From: JAAXKN01 sp036261625
GTDB lineage: Bacteria; Bacteroidota; Ignavibacteria; Ignavibacteriales; SURF-24
DNA length: 64,000 nt
Reading direction: 5' to 3'
Assembly: GCA_036261625.1 (NCBI GenBank)
Contig: DATAKL010000009.1
Coordinates: 1-64,000 of the forward strand
Positions 43,865-53,311 of the stretch are shown here, piece by piece (position 1 is the first letter of the stretch; each line of letters opens with the position of its first letter). The position numbers and the translations under genes are program-made. A model generated the notes under the pieces. It saw only the letters and a program-made list of their open reading frames with translations, was not told where the DNA came from and did not search any database.

Positions 43865-44561
43865 GCCCTGAAAGCTTTCTGAGTGCAGATCCCCTATTGA
43901 TATTATGGCCTCAAGAGCCGTTTTCTCACCATTGCCTCAGATGGCACCGGCTTTAAGCCCATCCTGTAGCAATATCGACCGTGTTTACGGTATAGACAAA
44001 CATTCCTGCAACGCTATTACCGCAGTGTGCCACCGTATTGGCCTCAATGAAGCCCGGCCTCGTCTCATCCCACTGGTTTGTCTTAATGGGAACGTGATTC
44101 TTCAAGAGCTTGCCGGGCTTTGTTGTGCTAAGCCCCAGCCTCGTCATCTTCTTTCTTTCTCTAAGAAGAATGTGGTCAATTATTGCTGGTGAAATCTCTA
44201 GAATCCTCCTTCTATTTATTTCATTCAGCTTTAGACAGAAGACCCTTTCATAGAATGGCAGCCAGTTAGGGATTACGGCCCTAAGCCTTTTTGAGCATAT
44301 CATATTGGTACTCTTTAAGAGTAGTTTCAGAAAGTGAATTATCACAGGATCATTGTATCGCTTGGGCCTTCCCGGCCTTTTCTTTTTCTTATTATTCCTT
44401 ACCTCTTTGTCTTTTCCATTGAGGAGTCTTATTGCATATTTTCTGTTATAGCCACAGGTCTCCGAGAATTCATCCAGGATTTTCTGCTTTTCCAGCTTGT
44501 CGGCCCTTTTATATCTTGGCTTTATTTTCCTTAAATATTCTTCCTTTGCCTTCTGACTCAT
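43865..44561 (-). pseudogene. Decayed integrase-type transposase
   Basis: The first 202 codons read openly: an N-terminal helix-turn-helix region (DEFSETCGYNRKYAIRLLNG), a basic linker KKKKRPGRPKRY, and the start of an rve-type catalytic core (GFIEANTVAHCGNS). The first catalytic Asp expected in EADTVAHC is Asn here. Just after ATGWA the frame shifts, and the next frame carries AGAI-stop-GNGEKTALEAIIS, where a Trp codon is TGA. The rest of the core is missing. So there are a point change, a frameshift, a nonsense and a 3' truncation. Confidence 0.8.
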
Positions 44562-44590
44562 AAATATTCAGTCCGGTAATGTCTTTATCT

Positions 44591-45979
44591 TTGTGTAAAA
44601 AATAAAAAGAAGGAGGTGCCGCTCCAGTTTATTAAATTTGAATTGCAAAAAACAAAATTTAGTAAAAAAGGAGACAGCACCATGAGCACAAAGTTAAATG
44701 CATCTAGTCAAAAAAACAAATTATTTGAAGAAATGTTAGAGCTGGAAGGAGGAGGCGGCCTCTTCCGGGAATTCTTTAAGCGAGGAATGGAAAAGCTCCT
44801 TCAGGAAAGCCTTGAAGGAGAGGTAACGGACTTCCTTGGCCGCAGCTGGTATGAGCACAACCCGGAGGGGAAAAGAAAAGGCTACCGTAACGGATACTAT
44901 GACCGGCAGGTAAAAACAAGCGAGGGTCTCCTGGAACTTAGGCAGCCTAGAGTACGGGACACCGATGAAGAGTTTAGAAGCAGGATCCTGGAAAGGCTTG
45001 ACAGCCTGGAGGACAACCTCAAGTACCTCTCCCGTGAGATGTACATTAGGGGCCTCTCAACCCGTGACATAGAGGATACCTTTAGAGATGATAGCGGAGA
45101 GGCACTTTTGTCCAAGAGCTCCGTAAGCCGCCTAAACTCTGAAATGATAAAGGAATATGAGGAGTTTACCTGCCGTGACCTCTCGGAACTGGATGTGGTT
45201 TATCTCTTTATTGACGGGGTTTATGAGGCTGTTCGCAGGTTTACGGGTAATAGGGCCTTGCTCTGTGCCTGGGGCATATTGTCTGACGGGACAAAGCGCT
45301 TAATCCATGTAGCGGCAGTTGAAAGTGAGAGTAAGGCATCCTGGGAGGTGTTCTTTGAGGATATGACGAGCCGTGGCATGAGGCATCCACTGCTCGTTGT
45401 AAGTGACGGGGGTAAAGGGGCAGGTGCTGCCATAGTAAAAAGCTTCCCCAAGGCTGACCGGCAGAGATGCTTGGCCCACAAGCTCAGGAACATTGCCTCA
45501 AAGCTTCCAAGGGACCGCCAGGCTGAGGTGCTTGCAGCTATAAAAGGGATCTATTATGCCTCTGATTACGAGGCTGCAAAGGTCCTGGCTTCTGATTTCA
45601 TTGACAAGAATATTGACAACTACCCCTCTGCAGTCAAGTGCTTCAGTGAGGATCTGGATGCCTGCCTGGTCAATCTCAATTATCCCATGAGTCACAGGAA
45701 GTTCATTCGCACTACAAACCTCTTAGAAAGGGCATTTGAGGAAGAGAAAAGAAGGACCAAGGTGTTCCCCCAGCATGCAAGTGAGAAGGCCCTTACGGGT
45801 CTTGTCTTCTCTGTCCTTTACAGGGCATCACAGAACTGGAAGAGAATTGGGATGAGGGATGATGAACTGAAAATACTGAAGAACATCAGGAAACTGATGA
45901 CTAATGAAGAATCAACCGGAGACTATATTTCATATAGACTGGCAGCGTAGAGCCTCCTATGAAAAATATTTTTACACAA
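44591..45979 (+). mobile_element. IS256-family insertion sequence
   Basis: A complete element of 1389 bases. The left end TTGTGTAAAAAATAAAA..GGAGG (44591-44616) is an imperfect inverted match to the right end CCTCC...TTTTTACACAA (45953-45979). One transposase fills the interior. The 8 bases on either side (CTTTATCT and TAAAAAAG) do not match, so no target duplication is visible. It lies 29 bases from the decayed transposase. Confidence 0.82.
44682..45950 (+). CDS. IS256-family (Mutator-type) transposase
   Basis: 422 residues from the ATG at 44682, next to a GGAGACAG ribosome site. The frame is open another 22 codons. The DDE residues are visible: Asp in LFIDGVYE, Asp in VVSDGGKGAG, and Glu in TTNLLERAFEEEKRRTKV, with the conserved QRCLAHKLRNI between. 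The N-terminal half carries the family block RGMEKLLQESLEGEVTDFLG and the RKGYRNGYY motif. Length is as usual, with no sign of damage, so the element may be active. Confidence 0.93.
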   Translation: MSTKLNASSQKNKLFEEMLELEGGGGLFREFFKRGMEKLLQESLEGEVTDFLGRSWYEHNPEGKRKGYRNGYYDRQVKTSEGLLELRQPRVRDTDEEFRSRILERLDSLEDNLKYLSREMYIRGLSTRDIEDTFRDDSGEALLSKSSVSRLNSEMIKEYEEFTCRDLSELDVVYLFIDGVYEAVRRFTGNRALLCAWGILSDGTKRLIHVAAVESESKASWEVFFEDMTSRGMRHPLLVVSDGGKGAGAAIVKSFPKADRQRCLAHKLRNIASKLPRDRQAEVLAAIKGIYYASDYEAAKVLASDFIDKNIDNYPSAVKCFSEDLDACLVNLNYPMSHRKFIRTTNLLERAFEEEKRRTKVFPQHASEKALTGLVFSVLYRASQNWKRIGMRDDELKILKNIRKLMTNEESTGDYISYRLAA

Positions 45980-46867
45980 TAAAAAAGACTTGACCACTGG
46001 ATTCAGTCCTTTTATTTTGGAGTACTTTATACTATGAGTCAGCCTCTTATGTACCCGTAAAATCAGCCTGAAAACATAAATTTCAGGCAAATCTTTCGGT
46101 TACATTTACTTTTGAGGCAACGAATCATTTTTCATACCCTCATGGTTACATTATTTATGAGTCAATTCGTTCAACTCGATATTTAATTTATTACTTGACA
46201 GCAAGAAACAATATAGTTATTTTAAGCTTAAAAGCATTAAGAAAGACACCTATAGTAGGTATTAAGAATTTATTGGCCAATTGCAGATACTATTTCATTT
46301 ATTCCATTCCCAAAAATAATTCATATCAAAAGTATTTTTGTTCGCCTTAACGTCGGCAAATAAATTTCCCTTTAATAAGTAAAATAGAACTAATCAAAAC
46401 AAAGTCTAAATAAGTATCTGCAAAGATGAATACTATTACTCCGGTATTAACTTTAATAATAAAGCATTTCCCGAGGGCGTTCTTTCTTATCGGTAACATT
46501 TATAAGAGCGCATATTCAAGGAATCAGATGGGACCCAAGTTAAAAATCATTATAAGCTTTGAAAAGAAGTCTTAAGCATATTTGCAGTTTTGGTATTATA
46601 CTCAGTCTCATTTGTATAGGGAAAGCAGTTATAATCCTTAATCGAATGAAACACAAAGCAATTAGAGTTTTCATTGTGGTCATATTCTTAAGGTCCTTTC
46701 ATTAGGTCGAATACAAAAAAATAGCTTTATTCACCAAAAATATTGATAACTCAGAATAGTCAAATCTTATTTTCAGTTCTGAAATGTTTACAGGTGTTTC
46801 CATTCAGTAATGTGGGTTCTTACTAAATGTGAGTTTATTTTTGAATCCCTCTTAAAAAATAACAGTT
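45980..46867. other. Gene-free AT-rich stretch of about 0.9 kb
   Basis: Stops are frequent in all frames. One 49-codon frame (46426-46575) has no ribosome site or familiar motif. Near 46836 the sequence TATTTTTG fits a promoter -7 box for the following lipoprotein gene, without a clear upstream box. I see no RNA gene. It may be eroded mobile DNA. Confidence 0.5.
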
Positions 46868-48205
46868 ATGAAAAAAAAGCTGATTCACCTGATACTATTA
46901 TTCCCCATGTTTTTCGGCTGTGAATCCTCCACAATGCCTCCGGCAAGTCTGCCATTCACCATATCGGCTGAGAAGGTGTCCTGCAAGGATGCATGGCTTA
47001 AAATCTCCTTATGTAACGTTTCTCTTCCCAAGCTGCTGTTTATGAGGTCGAGTGACTCTGACGGTTATAATGTACATCATATTTCGACAAAAGACACGAT
47101 GTTCCACTTCAAAGGGCTTATTCCAGGCAAGGAATATACATATTGGTTTTATGTAAGTGATAATCAAGCCCTGTCTAAAGATGATTTGAAAAATACAAGC
47201 AACATCCTGACTATAAGGACGTTGGATACAACAAGCTATTATTTCACCTGGAAGGTGGACTCCATCGGGACCACACAAAGCCTTTTGAACGGCATCTGGG
47301 GCAGCAGCAGCAATGATGTATGGGCTGTTGGAAGATTCTACAATGGGCATTATCCGACTTCATATATAGCACATTACAACGGTTATGGCTGGACACAGAA
47401 TTATTCCCCCCTTTTTACCACAGGTATCCAGGGTGGCAATCTTAATGGAATATATGGCCTTTCCAAGGATAAGATGTGGGTTGTTGGAGAAGGTCTCTCT
47501 ACAATTCCACTTGAAAAAAGAGATACAACCTGGGCATTCGCCGCATACTGGAATAAAGACAAGTGGGTGGATATCTCGCCCAAATTCTTTAATGTTCGTC
47601 TGTGGGCAGTCTGGGCATATGATGAATACAATGTGTGGGCAGTCGACCTTTCGGGATCAATCCTTTATTATGACGGTAAGAACTGGACGGAGCAGTATAA
47701 TAATCCCGGCTATATGCTCTACGACATCCATGGTACAGATCCAAAACATTTATATGCTGCAGGGGCTGATAACAGCTACTCAAGAGGGATTCTCCTGAAG
47801 TTTAACGGTACAGGCTGGCAAAGGGTTCCGACATCATTTTATGATGCTCATGGTCCCTTCCATTCAGTATGGGTGGAATCGGAAAAGACGGTCTGGGTTG
47901 CAGGTATAGGCATGATACTCCATGGTGATGGAGCTGATAGTGATGACTGGGAAGCCCAATGGGTAAATTACGGGCTTCGAAAAATAAGGGGACTCTCAGG
48001 AAACGATATCCTTACCGGCGGATACAATGGCGCAATTGGGCATTTTAACGGAAATACGCTGAAAATAAATATGGATATATATGCGGACCAGCAGGAGTTC
48101 TATGTCAATGATATTCTTGCTTTCAAAGACAAGGTGTTCTTTGCAGGGCAGGGAGGAACAGGTTTTATAAACAGAAAAGGCGTAGTCTTTATTGGAACGA
48201 GATAA
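46868..48205 (+). CDS. Lipoprotein with FN3-like and beta-propeller repeats
   Basis: 445 residues. A lipoprotein signal ends at Cys18 (MFFGC). An FN3-like unit follows (about 30-125, with GLIPGKEYTYWFYV and NILTIRT). The rest contains at least five propeller-like units with NGIWGSSSNDVWAVG, NGIYGLSKDKMWVVG, AVWAYDEYNVWAVD and SVWVESEKTVWVAG. Such proteins are frequent in Ignavibacteria and are probably surface binding proteins. The next gene on the same strand encodes a large type IX cargo protein. Confidence 0.78.
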   Translation: MKKKLIHLILLFPMFFGCESSTMPPASLPFTISAEKVSCKDAWLKISLCNVSLPKLLFMRSSDSDGYNVHHISTKDTMFHFKGLIPGKEYTYWFYVSDNQALSKDDLKNTSNILTIRTLDTTSYYFTWKVDSIGTTQSLLNGIWGSSSNDVWAVGRFYNGHYPTSYIAHYNGYGWTQNYSPLFTTGIQGGNLNGIYGLSKDKMWVVGEGLSTIPLEKRDTTWAFAAYWNKDKWVDISPKFFNVRLWAVWAYDEYNVWAVDLSGSILYYDGKNWTEQYNNPGYMLYDIHGTDPKHLYAAGADNSYSRGILLKFNGTGWQRVPTSFYDAHGPFHSVWVESEKTVWVAGIGMILHGDGADSDDWEAQWVNYGLRKIRGLSGNDILTGGYNGAIGHFNGNTLKINMDIYADQQEFYVNDILAFKDKVFFAGQGGTGFINRKGVVFIGTR

Positions 48206-48265
48206 CCTAGGGTGAATAATCAGTTCTAAATAAATTATTCATTTCTCAAAAACCAAAGGTGTATC

Positions 48266-51200
48266 ATGAAACGTTTCATCTCTGTACTCATGTTTGCTTT
48301 TTCGGTTATATTCAGCATTCAGAATGCCTCTTTATTCGGCAATGAAACTCCCAAAGTGAAAGTTTTTTTTGACATGCTGAATAGTTACACCAGCGCTGCT
48401 GTTTATGAAGTAAAAAATGAAGCAGCGCCACCTCCTGGGGATAAAGTTTTGTGGGAATTAAAACCTTCTACTTATAAGGGAGCAATCAGATATTCTTATG
48501 ATGGTAAGGATTATTGGGAATGGGATTATTATGGCAGTTCAAGGTATCGAGTTGGTACAGGGGATTTTTATGGCGGAACAATAACAGGAGAAATAGCAAG
48601 ATCGTTTTACCAATGGATGCTTCCGGAAACTGATATTCCTGCTGATGCCGAAATAACTAGTGTAAAATTAGAGTTCACATTATATCAATACCCTCCAACT
48701 TCAAACCCTCAATTAGTAAATCTTTATAAAGTAACTGGGTTAAATTTATTGAGTGCTGAGAATACTTGGAAATCAATAAATTCGGAATCGGGAGGTATTC
48801 TATTAACTAATACTCCAATTTCTGTATCAGGCTCATTCCTTACTGTCGATATTACGCCAAATACTCCATATTTTGACACCTTTGTTAGCGAACTAAAGAA
48901 AAGCCTTGCTTCATATCATTCTTTTACTTTAGGAATTATTTCTGCAAATGAAAGTGACCAAAATAAGTTTATTATTATTGATGTCGCCTCACAATATTCT
49001 AAATTAACGATAACATTTAATTCACCAACAAGACAGCTTACTGCCCGAAATCAATTGGGGACAGAGGATACACAATATAATCAGGGGGAAATAGCTATTG
49101 ATAATGTTTGGCAAAATTCCCCATTCTCCATTTCAGCAAAGTGGAGCACCACACACATGGTTGAGGCTCCTCAAAAGGTGGAAGATAACAATAAGGATGA
49201 TTGGAAATTTACTAATTGGGTAGGAGGTCCAACTTCCTATAGTCAATCAGTTAAACTGATGAGCAATACTACACTTACTACAAACTTCACTCAACTATAT
49301 AAACTTACAGTTAAAAATAATTTGGAGGGAATAGGGGAACAGGAAATAATGCTCAATGGAGGAAAAGTTATCTCTGGACATACCGAAACTGATATTGTCT
49401 CTGGCACACAATATAATATTTCAGCCTTTGAGATTCTTACAAGGGAAGATGGCGAAGATTATCAATTTAGCATTTGGAGTGACGGGGTAACCACGGCTGC
49501 GCATCCACCCATAACAATTAATTCTACAGAAACTCTTACGGCCTATTATAAGCATAGCAAATATAGCGGCACTTCTACTGCCTTCAGCAACTCCAGTCAG
49601 AGAAAGATAGTCCGGACCCCCAACGGCAGCCTGCACCTGGTATATGAAAGCATGGGGAAGGTGTGGTATGAAATGAGTACGGATAACGGCGTAAGCTGGA
49701 GGCTTATGAACGGGGGCAAACCCCTGGTAAGTGAGGATGCAAAACTCCCTTCAATTGAAGCCTATGACATCGATTCAAGAATATTCATAACATTTCAGAA
49801 GAAACTCGAAAATGGCTTTCCTCCCGACTCATATTTAATTGAGCTTATGGTATATAATGTTGACGGTGACAGTCCGCAGGACATACTTGATGCCTGGCAG
49901 TCAGCCCCATACAGCTATAATGCAAATCCTGTTGTGGCCTTTGATTTTAACCAGTATGTATCCGACAGGGTTGCAGTGGCTTTTCAGGATAATTCAAGCT
50001 CTGCTCCCGGAATACTTTACCGGCTGGCAGGTCTTAACAGCACAAATTTACATTACGAGTGGAAGAACAGTGCCGCAAGAATAAACGGAACTGACGAAAA
50101 TTCGGTTAATCCGTCAATAAAATCCATATATTACAGCGCAAACATTTCCAAGTATAACACCGATCAAAAATTCCACATCGCCTTTGAGCAGCAGGGCAAC
50201 GGGAGTTCAGTTAATTACTCATTACTGAATATAAACCGGTCGGGTGCAGCTTCTGTTTCAGCTCCTGTTGACATTTCTTCCGACATATTTCCTACCTCCA
50301 CAGATGAGAACGAGAAGCCCCTTGTTACGGTTGTAAACGGAGTGCCTTACATAAGCTGGCTTCATTACAGCGACTGGACCTACCTGCATGAAGCAGCATT
50401 GGCAAGAAGTACCTCGGGCTCATGGGACTTATTCGATACTTACGGAAAAGAAGACGACATTACCTCAGTGCATATGAATAATGTGGGACAGAATGACTTT
50501 GTACTTGCCTGGAATGTCGACGGCTATGGAAACGAGTTCGTTCGAAGCACCTCGATGTCAACCCCCTATTTTACAAATACCTCCGGGCGTGACTTACAGG
50601 TTGCAAACGGATCTGACTTCACGAATACGAGACTCATCTCATTTATGACTGATGCAGTTCCATATTATTTCACCACATCAAATCCCATGTCAACAGGGAC
50701 TCTGGCCAAGGTAACTCTTTCCAAAGAAACAGATGGACAGAATACCTCCAAAACACTAGAAAGCCGTACAGGAATAATAAAGATCAATGATGCCTCTTTT
50801 AGGGCAACTCTAGGGGAAATAAAGGCAGGAGACAGTTATGTCAAGTTCAGAGATATAGAGAATGATTTCACGACTGAAAAAGAAACCTTCCCTTATGCAC
50901 TCGAATCCAAGGAATTTAACACCTCAGATAAGACCGTACTTAGCTATACCTCAGAATTCACAATGAATGATTCAGTTAAGATGTCTTCAATTTTCCCGAA
51001 GGATCTTGAATCTTTGACTTTTTCTCTAGAGTTAGTTGACGCAAAAAGCAATGAGCTCCTAAAAAGGCTCAGTTCCAGAAAATTTAACTCTAACTCCATT
51101 TCCATGGGGAAACCTCAGGCCTTTAGGCTTGACTTAAATGGAATAGGAAGCCGCACCGTTAAGCTCAGGATTTCATATGACATGAAGACAAAAGATTCCG

Positions 51201-51562
51201 TAAAGGTTGAATATAAACTCCTGAACTACTATAAGCCTGAAGGCAAAATAAAGAAAGGCAGTTATGTTGACCTCTCATTCAGTGAAGTAAAACCTGTAAC
51301 GGAATACGGCTTAAGCCAGAATTATCCTAATCCATTCAATCCTACAACAGTCATAAACTACCAGATCCCGAAGGCATCCAAAGTTATGCTAAAAGTCTAT
51401 GACATGCTGGGTAAAGAAGTCATAACTCTTGTGAACGAATACAAGGAGCAGGGAAGGTATTCTGTTCAATTCAATGCCTCAAACCTCCCGAGCGGGACAT
51501 ATATCTATGAGATCCGTGCCAATGACTTCGTCAAGAGCGGCAAGATGATGCTTTTGAAATGA
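48266..51562 (+). CDS. Large secreted protein with type IX sorting domain
   Basis: 1098 residues with a signal peptide (ISVLMFAFSVIFSIQNASLFG). Order: an N-terminal beta-sandwich region like DNRLRE proteins (about 30-255, with DIPADAEITSVKLEFTLY), two repeats of an InlB-B-like fold (about 255-430, RQLTARNQLGTED and YKLTVKNNLEGIG), a sialidase-like central part (440-800), and the sorting domain at about 1014-1098 (YGLSQNYPNPFNP, SGTYIYEIR). The type IX machinery cleaves this domain and leaves the cargo on the surface or outside. No catalytic residues are recognised. Confidence 0.88.
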   Translation: MKRFISVLMFAFSVIFSIQNASLFGNETPKVKVFFDMLNSYTSAAVYEVKNEAAPPPGDKVLWELKPSTYKGAIRYSYDGKDYWEWDYYGSSRYRVGTGDFYGGTITGEIARSFYQWMLPETDIPADAEITSVKLEFTLYQYPPTSNPQLVNLYKVTGLNLLSAENTWKSINSESGGILLTNTPISVSGSFLTVDITPNTPYFDTFVSELKKSLASYHSFTLGIISANESDQNKFIIIDVASQYSKLTITFNSPTRQLTARNQLGTEDTQYNQGEIAIDNVWQNSPFSISAKWSTTHMVEAPQKVEDNNKDDWKFTNWVGGPTSYSQSVKLMSNTTLTTNFTQLYKLTVKNNLEGIGEQEIMLNGGKVISGHTETDIVSGTQYNISAFEILTREDGEDYQFSIWSDGVTTAAHPPITINSTETLTAYYKHSKYSGTSTAFSNSSQRKIVRTPNGSLHLVYESMGKVWYEMSTDNGVSWRLMNGGKPLVSEDAKLPSIEAYDIDSRIFITFQKKLENGFPPDSYLIELMVYNVDGDSPQDILDAWQSAPYSYNANPVVAFDFNQYVSDRVAVAFQDNSSSAPGILYRLAGLNSTNLHYEWKNSAARINGTDENSVNPSIKSIYYSANISKYNTDQKFHIAFEQQGNGSSVNYSLLNINRSGAASVSAPVDISSDIFPTSTDENEKPLVTVVNGVPYISWLHYSDWTYLHEAALARSTSGSWDLFDTYGKEDDITSVHMNNVGQNDFVLAWNVDGYGNEFVRSTSMSTPYFTNTSGRDLQVANGSDFTNTRLISFMTDAVPYYFTTSNPMSTGTLAKVTLSKETDGQNTSKTLESRTGIIKINDASFRATLGEIKAGDSYVKFRDIENDFTTEKETFPYALESKEFNTSDKTVLSYTSEFTMNDSVKMSSIFPKDLESLTFSLELVDAKSNELLKRLSSRKFNSNSISMGKPQAFRLDLNGIGSRTVKLRISYDMKTKDSVKVEYKLLNYYKPEGKIKKGSYVDLSFSEVKPVTEYGLSQNYPNPFNPTTVINYQIPKASKVMLKVYDMLGKEVITLVNEYKEQGRYSVQFNASNLPSGTYIYEIRANDFVKSGKMMLLK

Positions 51563-51585
51563 CCTGCTCAGGATAATTTGATTGT

Positions 51586-51618
51586 AGGGCAGAGGCTTTT
51601 AACAGGGCTTCTGCCTTT
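51586..51618 (+). terminator. Hairpin after the type IX cargo gene
   Basis: A 9-base stem (GGCAGAGGC with GCTTCTGCC, one G-T pair) and an interior loop, followed by TTTATATT. Confidence 0.6.
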
Positions 51619-51686
51619 ATATTAAGTTTAATTTCAGCTTCTTAGCGGAATTAACCACACGATTATACTGCTTAAAATCCTCAAAT

Positions 51687-51730
51687 GTCATAAAACAGGT
51701 TATAATTGATTTTCAGTTTGCGGAGCGAAT
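51687..51730 (+). repeat. Direct repeat of about 43 bases, copy 2
   Basis: Matches 43448-43490 at both ends, with small differences in the middle. Here it lies 79 bases ahead of the addiction-module gene. Confidence 0.7.
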
Positions 51731-51808
51731 ATTTAACTTCTGAAAAGCACACCAGTTGAATGAAAGGTTATATTCAATTATATTGAAACTGAGAAAGGAG
51801 ACTCTAAA

Positions 51809-52045
51809 ATGGCGAATGAACAATCAGGTTCTAATCCTCTTGAGAATATAAAGAATTTAAGTGTTGCTGAGCGGATACTCATTGTAGAAGAGATCTGGGA
51901 CAGCATCTTAAATTCAAACGAGGAATTCCCGCTGTCTGATGAACAGAAAAATGAATTGGATAAACGTTTAGAAGCCCATGGTAAAAATCCAAACGAGGTA
52001 AAACCCTGGAGTGAAGTCAGAGACAATATCAGAAAAAAACTATGA
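51809..52045 (+). CDS. Addiction module antitoxin (Unstab_antitox type)
   Basis: 78 residues. LSVAERILIVEEIWDSILNS and LSDEQKNELDKRLEAHGKNPNEVKPWSEV are the usual blocks of the unstable antitoxins paired with RelE/ParE toxins. The stop overlaps the toxin start by four bases (ATGA). The antitoxin both blocks the toxin and, with it, usually represses the operon. Confidence 0.9.
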   Translation: MANEQSGSNPLENIKNLSVAERILIVEEIWDSILNSNEEFPLSDEQKNELDKRLEAHGKNPNEVKPWSEVRDNIRKKL

Positions 52046-52341
52046 ATTATAAGGTGTTGTTTCGGGCTGAAGCTGAAGAGGAACTCCTTGAGGCTGTTGG
52101 CTGGTATGAAGACAGAATGAAAGGATTAGGATCAGCCTTTCTTTTAAGTATTGAAGCCGCAATTGATTCAATTTCCCGCAATCCCGAATCCTATCCCAAA
52201 ATCTATAAAAATATAAGACGTGCCCTGATTAGAAGATTTCCCTTTGGAATTTGTTATTTTGTTGAAAAAAACCGCGTCATAGTGCTTGCTGTTTTCCATG
52301 TACATAGAAATCCTAAAGAATGGAAAAAACGAATATCGTAA
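52042..52341 (+). CDS. RelE/ParE superfamily toxin
   Basis: 99 residues. It has a ParE-like fold: FRAEAEEELLEAVGWYEDRMKGLG at the start, RNPESYPKIYKNIRRALIRRFPFGICYFVE in the middle and the C-terminal VFHVHRNPKEWKKR. The family inhibits translation or gyrase; the branch is not determined here. Start codon overlaps the antitoxin stop. A second, partial toxin-antitoxin locus follows. Confidence 0.9.
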   Translation: MNYKVLFRAEAEEELLEAVGWYEDRMKGLGSAFLLSIEAAIDSISRNPESYPKIYKNIRRALIRRFPFGICYFVEKNRVIVLAVFHVHRNPKEWKKRIS

Positions 52342-52352
52342 AATCAATTTGT

Positions 52353-52672
52353 TAATAACACTACTGAGACAATTATATGAATCTGCTTGAATTAAGACAG
52401 AAAAGGGATCGCATTTTGCAGATAGCATCTCTTTATGGGGCAAAGGATTTGCGGATTTTTGGTTCTATTGCCCGAAACGAGCAGACTGAAAGCAGTGATG
52501 TGGACATTTTAGCAAAAATGGAAAAAGGGACAACCTTGTTAAAGCATATTTCCCTGGTTCATGCACTTGAAGAGGAATTGGGAGTAAAAGTAGATGTAGT
52601 TTCTGAAAGTACTATTAAAGGCAGAATTAAAGAAAATATTTTGCATGAGGCAGTTAAGCTTTGAGAAATGAC
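52353..52672. repeat. 320-base duplication, copy 2
   Basis: Gap-free match to 34427-34746. It ends 8 bases after the MntA-like stop codon, exactly where the HEPN coding region should begin. Confidence 0.85.
52377..52664 (+). CDS. MntA-type nucleotidyltransferase, orphan copy
   Basis: 95 residues, 84 identical to the protein at 34451. All catalytic residues are kept (Gly-Ser, Asp41, Asp43, Asp73), and most changes are conservative. The HEPN start TTG is still present at the stop (TTGA), but that frame ends after AGA AAT GAC at TAG, so the toxin is lost. It stands 35 bases behind the RelE/ParE-type toxin. It could still act on the HEPN toxin of copy 1. Confidence 0.85.
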   Translation: MNLLELRQKRDRILQIASLYGAKDLRIFGSIARNEQTESSDVDILAKMEKGTTLLKHISLVHALEEELGVKVDVVSESTIKGRIKENILHEAVKL

Positions 52673-52773
52673 TAGCCTTGGAATTAAATGTATTTTCGTA
52701 GGTGAAATGCTGCACTTGTAATTTAATTTCATAAACCATAAGTTTTAATACCAACAATTCAGGATTCTGGAAT

Positions 52774-53214
52774 ATGAAAACAATGCGCCTGTTCGTTTTA
52801 GCGGCTCTGTTATCTTTTCAATTCGTTTCCGGACTGTCTGCTCAATCAAATCCTATAAATATTAAGGCATACCTTACTGTCAGCTTCCAGGGCAAGGCAA
52901 TTGAAAGCAAGCAATTCCATACGGCCAGTATCGCGGACAGGATTTCAGGCATACTTACTTCAGAAGGGATACAGCTGCTTTCAAATGTAGACATTGGGAA
53001 ACCGGGTGAGCCCTGCCTTAATATCTATGTGACACTGGATGACAGCCTGAGAATTAATGCCATAAGTTTTGAAGACGGCGGCAATAACTCTGTATTATCA
53101 TTTTCCTACCCTGAACTTTCATATCCATACAGGAATACTACAGAAATAACCCGCTCCGTACGCAAATATGTAAAAGATTACATCAAGTCCTCTCCTAAAG
53201 AGAACAGAAAATAA
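52774..53214 (+). CDS. Secreted hypothetical protein
   Basis: 146 residues with a signal peptide (LFVLAALLSFQFVSGLSAQ). The mature part is mixed alpha/beta with repeated Ser and Asn-rich loops and no family I recognise. It is preceded by the loss of the HEPN toxin and followed by signal peptidase I on the same strand, about 97 bases on. Confidence 0.65.
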   Translation: MKTMRLFVLAALLSFQFVSGLSAQSNPINIKAYLTVSFQGKAIESKQFHTASIADRISGILTSEGIQLLSNVDIGKPGEPCLNIYVTLDDSLRINAISFEDGGNNSVLSFSYPELSYPYRNTTEITRSVRKYVKDYIKSSPKENRK

Positions 53215-53311
53215 CACTTCTAAAAATGAAACAAAGAATTAGTCCCGATGTTATAAGTTATTAGAAACCTCAAATTAGCAGCATTTCCAATTGAAACAGG
53301 GGGACTGACCA

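Noticed and set aside
43905..44192. 95-codon plus-strand frame
   Set aside because: It is the complement of the decayed transposase and carries no motif of its own.
44583..45987. Target-site duplication of the IS256 element
   Set aside because: The 8 bases on the left (CTTTATCT) and right (TAAAAAAG) are not alike, nor are alternatives shifted by two bases.
46426..46575. 49-codon frame in the gene desert
   Set aside because: No ribosome site, no known family, and a lack of neighbours that would support it.
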